A DNA stretch of 8,343 nucleotides from DALYDK01 sp964415715. Its GTDB lineage: Bacteria > Patescibacteriota > Saccharimonadia > Saccharimonadales > CAIOMD01. Made by a program: the position numbers and the translations under genes. This document shows, piece by piece, positions 5,525-8,343 of this stretch (position 1 is the first letter of the stretch; the number at the start of each line of letters is the position of its first letter). The notes below the pieces were generated by a model. It searched no databases and was not told the origin of the DNA. It saw nothing but the letters and a program-made list of their open reading frames with translations. The DNA is taken from positions 1-8,343 of the forward strand of contig CAYQBK010000031.1 in NCBI GenBank assembly GCA_964415715.1. The letters are read 5' to 3'.

Positions 5525-6548
5525 CTCGTCGCGACTGATATATAGAACTAACTATAAGTAATATGCCAGCAAAACCTGCTATAGCTTCTGGTATGTGATA
5601 CAGTTCACTCAAGAACATAGTGGCGGCTAGAACCAAAACAGTATAGTGTGCGCCATGCTCTAGGTAGATATAATCTTTCAGCGTGCCATTTCTAACCATG
5701 TAGACTGTCATTGATCTAACCCATATTGCACCGATACCTAAACCAGCAGCTATGAGTATGACCTGATTGGTTATGGCAAATGCTCCTATGACGCCGTCTA
5801 AGCTAAAACTAGCGTCCAAAAGCTCCAAATACATAAATGTTAACAAGCCTGCAAAACCAGAAATCTTAGCGCTACCTCGCTTTATATTGTTTTTTTGCTG
5901 GATCTTACCAAAATATTCCGACAGGCCGTGTATGAATATAAATGTAACTATACCGACTGCACCTGATGTGATTGTTTCTTTCGAATGCGTGTTTGCTGGC
6001 ATTTGCGACACGATAAATACAATAGTTGCTGTCAATATTGCTGGCATCCAGTTGCCTGAAAGTTTGTTTAGGCTTTTTTCTAGACTACGTATCCAGTGGA
6101 TTTTTTTATTGTTATCTAAAAAGAAATGTAACCCGAGCATTGTTAAAAATGCTCCACCAAACCCAGCAATAAGCGGGTAAGCATTATCCAGATATTCCGA
6201 ATAAGTAGCCGGATTGTTGAGGGCTAGATCTAGAACTTGTTTCCAGCCCAGATTTGATGTGACACTGACAATTATTATTGGAAATACTATCCTCATGCCA
6301 AATATAGCAATAATAATACCAACCGTTAGAAACATTGTTTGCCAAAACTTATTTAATGTTGTTAGAACTTTGGCATTTATTATTGCATTTTCAAAGCTAA
6401 AAGTTATCTCGATAATTATAAGTACCAATAATATAGATAAAGACGATGCGCCCAATTTACCAGCAGTGGCTAGTAGAATAAAAAGTGAAAATATTGCACT
6501 AAAAACAAAAATTCTAAATGGTGAATTATGAGAAAACAGGTTCTTCAT
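5514..6548 (-). CDS. DUF475/TerC-like integral membrane protein, putative metal-ion transporter
   Basis: 344 residues with about eight or nine hydrophobic segments (about 10-29, 35-56, 68-98, 122-144, 167-183, 195-210, 230-245, 254-280, 302-316 and 319-337). Two acidic motifs repeat within membrane helices: E47-ITFS-F-E53-N in the first half and D245-ASFS-L-D251 in the second. This is the (E/D)x3Sx(D/E) signature of the TerC/LysE-type fold with internal two-fold symmetry, and the overall pattern matches DUF475. TerC relatives export Mn2+ or help metallate exported enzymes, and they occur in tellurite/stress clusters. A divalent-metal role is therefore plausible but not shown. The ATG at 6548 lies three bases after the response-regulator stop and has no clear Shine-Dalgarno, suggesting translational coupling as the third gene of the kinase operon. 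The 3' end overlaps the convergent DUF5665-like gene. Confidence 0.85.
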   Translation of the reverse strand: MKNLFSHNSPFRIFVFSAIFSLFILLATAGKLGASSLSILLVLIIIEITFSFENAIINAKVLTTLNKFWQTMFLTVGIIIAIFGMRIVFPIIIVSVTSNLGWKQVLDLALNNPATYSEYLDNAYPLIAGFGGAFLTMLGLHFFLDNNKKIHWIRSLEKSLNKLSGNWMPAILTATIVFIVSQMPANTHSKETITSGAVGIVTFIFIHGLSEYFGKIQQKNNIKRGSAKISGFAGLLTFMYLELLDASFSLDGVIGAFAITNQVILIAAGLGIGAIWVRSMTVYMVRNGTLKDYIYLEHGAHYTVLVLAATMFLSELYHIPEAIAGFAGILLIVSSIYQSRRVTA

Positions 6549-6551
6549 GTG

Positions 6552-6968
6552 CTATTCGCTATAACTAGAATAGTTATCGCTTGGCGCTTTACCGTCGACT
6601 ATGTCATTTATGATATTTACTAACTGTCTTGGAGTGAACTCAGCTTTTATGAGATATCCATCCGCCATCTGTTCTATTTCTTCACGTGATTCGCTGTCTT
6701 GGTCTAGATTGGTCGTTATTAGTATCTTAGATTTTAGATCTGGGCATTCGGCCCGCAACGTTCGAAGTACCTCAAAACCAGTTATACCTGGTATCATTAG
6801 GTCCAACATTATTACGTCGTAGTCACCTGTTTTGGCTGCTCTGAGGCCATCTATACCACTCAGTATAGTGTTAACTTCGTATCCAGCCCTCCGAAGTGAT
6901 CTTGCATATAATTCACTTATAAAATTTTCGTCTTCTATGCATAATATTCGTGTTTTTTTCTTATCCAT
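6552..6968 (-). CDS. Receiver-only response regulator (CheY-like)
   Basis: 138 residues with one REC domain (about 6-125) and a short polar tail, with no DNA-binding or enzymatic output domain. The acidic pocket residues Glu12 and Asp13 (CIEDE), phospho-acceptor Asp56 (IMLDLMIPG), the switch Thr at 85/86 (LITT) and Lys108 (LIKAE) are all present, so phosphotransfer should work. It is the natural partner of the sensor kinase encoded one base upstream. Without an output domain it must act through protein contact, or as a phosphate relay or sink. The ATG at 6968 is fixed by a strong Shine-Dalgarno site four bases upstream. The DUF475-like gene follows after three bases in the same operon. Confidence 0.92.
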   Translation of the reverse strand: MDKKKTRILCIEDENFISELYARSLRRAGYEVNTILSGIDGLRAAKTGDYDVIMLDLMIPGITGFEVLRTLRAECPDLKSKILITTNLDQDSESREEIEQMADGYLIKAEFTPRQLVNIINDIVDGKAPSDNYSSYSE

Positions 6969-6969
6969 G

Positions 6970-8343
6970 TTACCTCCTATATAATGTATGATTTTTTATC
7001 CAACCATGTGCTCCGCGTACTATGCCACCATCGGCTTGCATATTTATATCATCTTTGATGTTGTTATATAGTTGTAGGCTAAATCCAAATGTACTTCCCT
7101 TGCCCTCTTTACTTTTGACCCATATATCGCCACCATGAGCAGTCACGATTGCTTTTGATAAATATAAACCTAGCCCAGTGCCACCAACGCTATTTTTGCT
7201 GGAATGAGATCGGTAGAACTTGTCGAAAATATGTATCATTGTATTTTCTGGTATGCCAACTCCTTTGTCGGTAACGGTTGTAACAACCTGGCCGTCTTTT
7301 AGATATGAATCGATTACAATATTTTCATCGGTGTGAGTGTATTTGATAGCGTTTTCTACCAGATTGCTGATCACTTCATAGATACTTACTCTATCGACTG
7401 CAACTTTTGGCATATTATCTGCTATATGGACTACTATTTTTTTGCCTTTAACATTTGCTCGGAGATCCATATCTTTGCAGGTTTGTTTTAAAACATTTGC
7501 CCAGTCTTCCTCTTTGAGCTGGACCATGAACGAGTTTTCTTCAATCCGCGTAACGTTTAAGATATTTGATACAAACAAGGTGAGTTGTTGGGCATTGGCG
7601 CTCATATTGTGCATAAATGCCTTCTGTTCACTATCTAATTTATCAGCCAGTTCATCTTCAAATAGTTCGATATAACCCCTCAATACAGTCACTGGTGTAC
7701 GTAGTTCATGGACCGCCAGGGCTACAAACGTAAGATCGTGATCGCTATGCTCATACAAGCTAGTCCGGTCATACATAGCAACAATAGTTTCAACACCATT
7801 TGGATCATCTTGGCTGTAGTGGGCTATCAGATCAAACAACCTATGCTTGTTATCTGATAAAGTAAGCTGAACTCTTTGCCATGTGTTGCTGGCTGTTACT
7901 GATTTGTATTGTATGTCTTGAAGCCAGTTTTCAAGTGTTTTTTCAGTTGAAAATGAAATATTAAACGTATCATAAAATTTTTTGTCTATTACTTCGTTGG
8001 CTGGCAGTTCAGCATAGTTTAAGGCTGCTTCATTAGCAAATGTAATATTTTGATTGTTGTCTAGTGCGATTATTGGGATGGGTAGCGTATTACTAATGGT
8101 TCGATATCTTGATAATTCACCATTCGTTTGATCAGTTTTGTCAATGGTGGAAGAACTATAAATCTTCTTTAGTAAATCCGAAATGAATTCACGAGTTGGC
8201 GTGGGTAAGCTTTTATTAGTGGGTGCTACAACATTTAATTCATTTCCACTAGCAATTAATATGGCTCTTGCTATAGAGTCAGTTGGTTTTATAGCAAACT
8301 CAGAAATCATTTTTCCAAACACCAACGAAACTAAAAATATTAT
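6970..8343 (-). CDS. Membrane-anchored PAS sensor histidine kinase, 5' end beyond window
   Basis: Sensor kinase that autophosphorylates on His and passes phosphate to the adjacent receiver protein. The frame stays open to the window edge, where it reads IIFLVSLVFGKMI. The true start is therefore outside and a membrane segment probably precedes it; the in-frame TTG at 8325 is not the start. Counting from that TTG, a PAS-like domain covers about 72-188 (TLPIPIIALDNNQNITFANEAA). The HisKA H-box is ALAVHELRTPV with His206, then N-box NLVENAIKYT with Asn325, G1 DKGVGIP (353-359), F-box IFDKFYRS (366-373) and G2 GGTGLGLYLS (381-390). All catalytic motifs are intact. A tail of about 30 residues follows the ATPase domain. 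The TAA stop (6970-6972) is one base from the response-regulator ATG, so the pair is cotranscribed. The signal sensed is unknown; the downstream DUF475-like gene hints at membrane or metal status. Confidence 0.93.
   Translation of the reverse strand: MIFLVSLVFGKMISEFAIKPTDSIARAILIASGNELNVVAPTNKSLPTPTREFISDLLKKIYSSSTIDKTDQTNGELSRYRTISNTLPIPIIALDNNQNITFANEAALNYAELPANEVIDKKFYDTFNISFSTEKTLENWLQDIQYKSVTASNTWQRVQLTLSDNKHRLFDLIAHYSQDDPNGVETIVAMYDRTSLYEHSDHDLTFVALAVHELRTPVTVLRGYIELFEDELADKLDSEQKAFMHNMSANAQQLTLFVSNILNVTRIEENSFMVQLKEEDWANVLKQTCKDMDLRANVKGKKIVVHIADNMPKVAVDRVSIYEVISNLVENAIKYTHTDENIVIDSYLKDGQVVTTVTDKGVGIPENTMIHIFDKFYRSHSSKNSVGGTGLGLYLSKAIVTAHGGDIWVKSKEGKGSTFGFSLQLYNNIKDDINMQADGGIVRGAHGWIKNHTLYRR
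6973..6978 (-). promoter_or_regulatory. Strong Shine-Dalgarno site of the response-regulator gene
   Basis: AGGAGG (followed by T) lies inside the last codons of the kinase gene, four bases before the ATG at 6968. It is the only strong ribosome binding site I see in the window. It contrasts with the promoter-proximal genes, which have none. Confidence 0.8.

Noticed and set aside
5767..6531. Two plus-strand open frames of 137 and 105 codons
   Set aside because: Both are antisense shadows of the DUF475-like gene, whose acidic motifs and helices are clearly real.
1..8343. CRISPR array, insertion sequence or prophage genes
   Set aside because: I saw no regularly spaced repeats, transposase or integrase motifs, or phage structural genes on either strand.

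Overview
The window is AT-rich, gene-dense bacterial DNA, read with the standard stop codons (the seven complete gene ends visible are TAA or TAG). Several features point to a Candidatus Saccharibacteria (TM7/Patescibacteria)-like genome: a DUF5665-type small membrane protein, a DUF475/TerC-like carrier, an actinobacterial-type Abhydrolase_9 membrane hydrolase, an AvtA-like aminotransferase, and promoters whose -10 box sits 6-8 bases before the start codon, implying leaderless mRNAs. This assignment is an inference from gene families and style; no rRNA or marker gene is present.

Left part (1-2500). A valine-pyruvate aminotransferase gene (avtA, minus strand) runs off the left edge. Next comes the decayed C-terminal end of an ABC-F ATPase (plus strand), frameshifted and lacking its first ATPase domain. 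A minus-strand gene follows, encoding an unrecognised channel-like membrane protein whose stop overlaps the remnant's stop. The 226-bp gap between this gene and maf is the most curious non-coding stretch. Positions 2315-2484 are bounded by a 15-bp inverted repeat (one mismatch) and contain further nested complementary segments. All three non-Watson-Crick pairs in the inner helices are G-U on the plus strand, which suggests a structured RNA of about 170 nt.

Middle part (2495-5530). A Maf-family nucleotide pyrophosphatase is interrupted by a run of eight C residues exactly at its SPRR active-site motif; at this length the tract puts the start codon out of frame. Converging on it is a long minus-strand gene for a polytopic membrane protein with a C-terminal Abhydrolase_9 domain. 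Across a short divergent promoter region lies the DUF5665-like gene.

Right part (5514-8343). Three minus-strand genes form a tight operon: a membrane-anchored PAS/HisKA/HATPase sensor kinase (5' end beyond the window), a receiver-only response regulator with a strong Shine-Dalgarno site, and a DUF475/TerC-like membrane protein. The spacers are 1 and 3 bases. The layout suggests a two-component signalling module co-expressed with a putative metal-ion transporter. First genes of transcripts appear leaderless, whereas the internal response-regulator gene uses a classical ribosome binding site.
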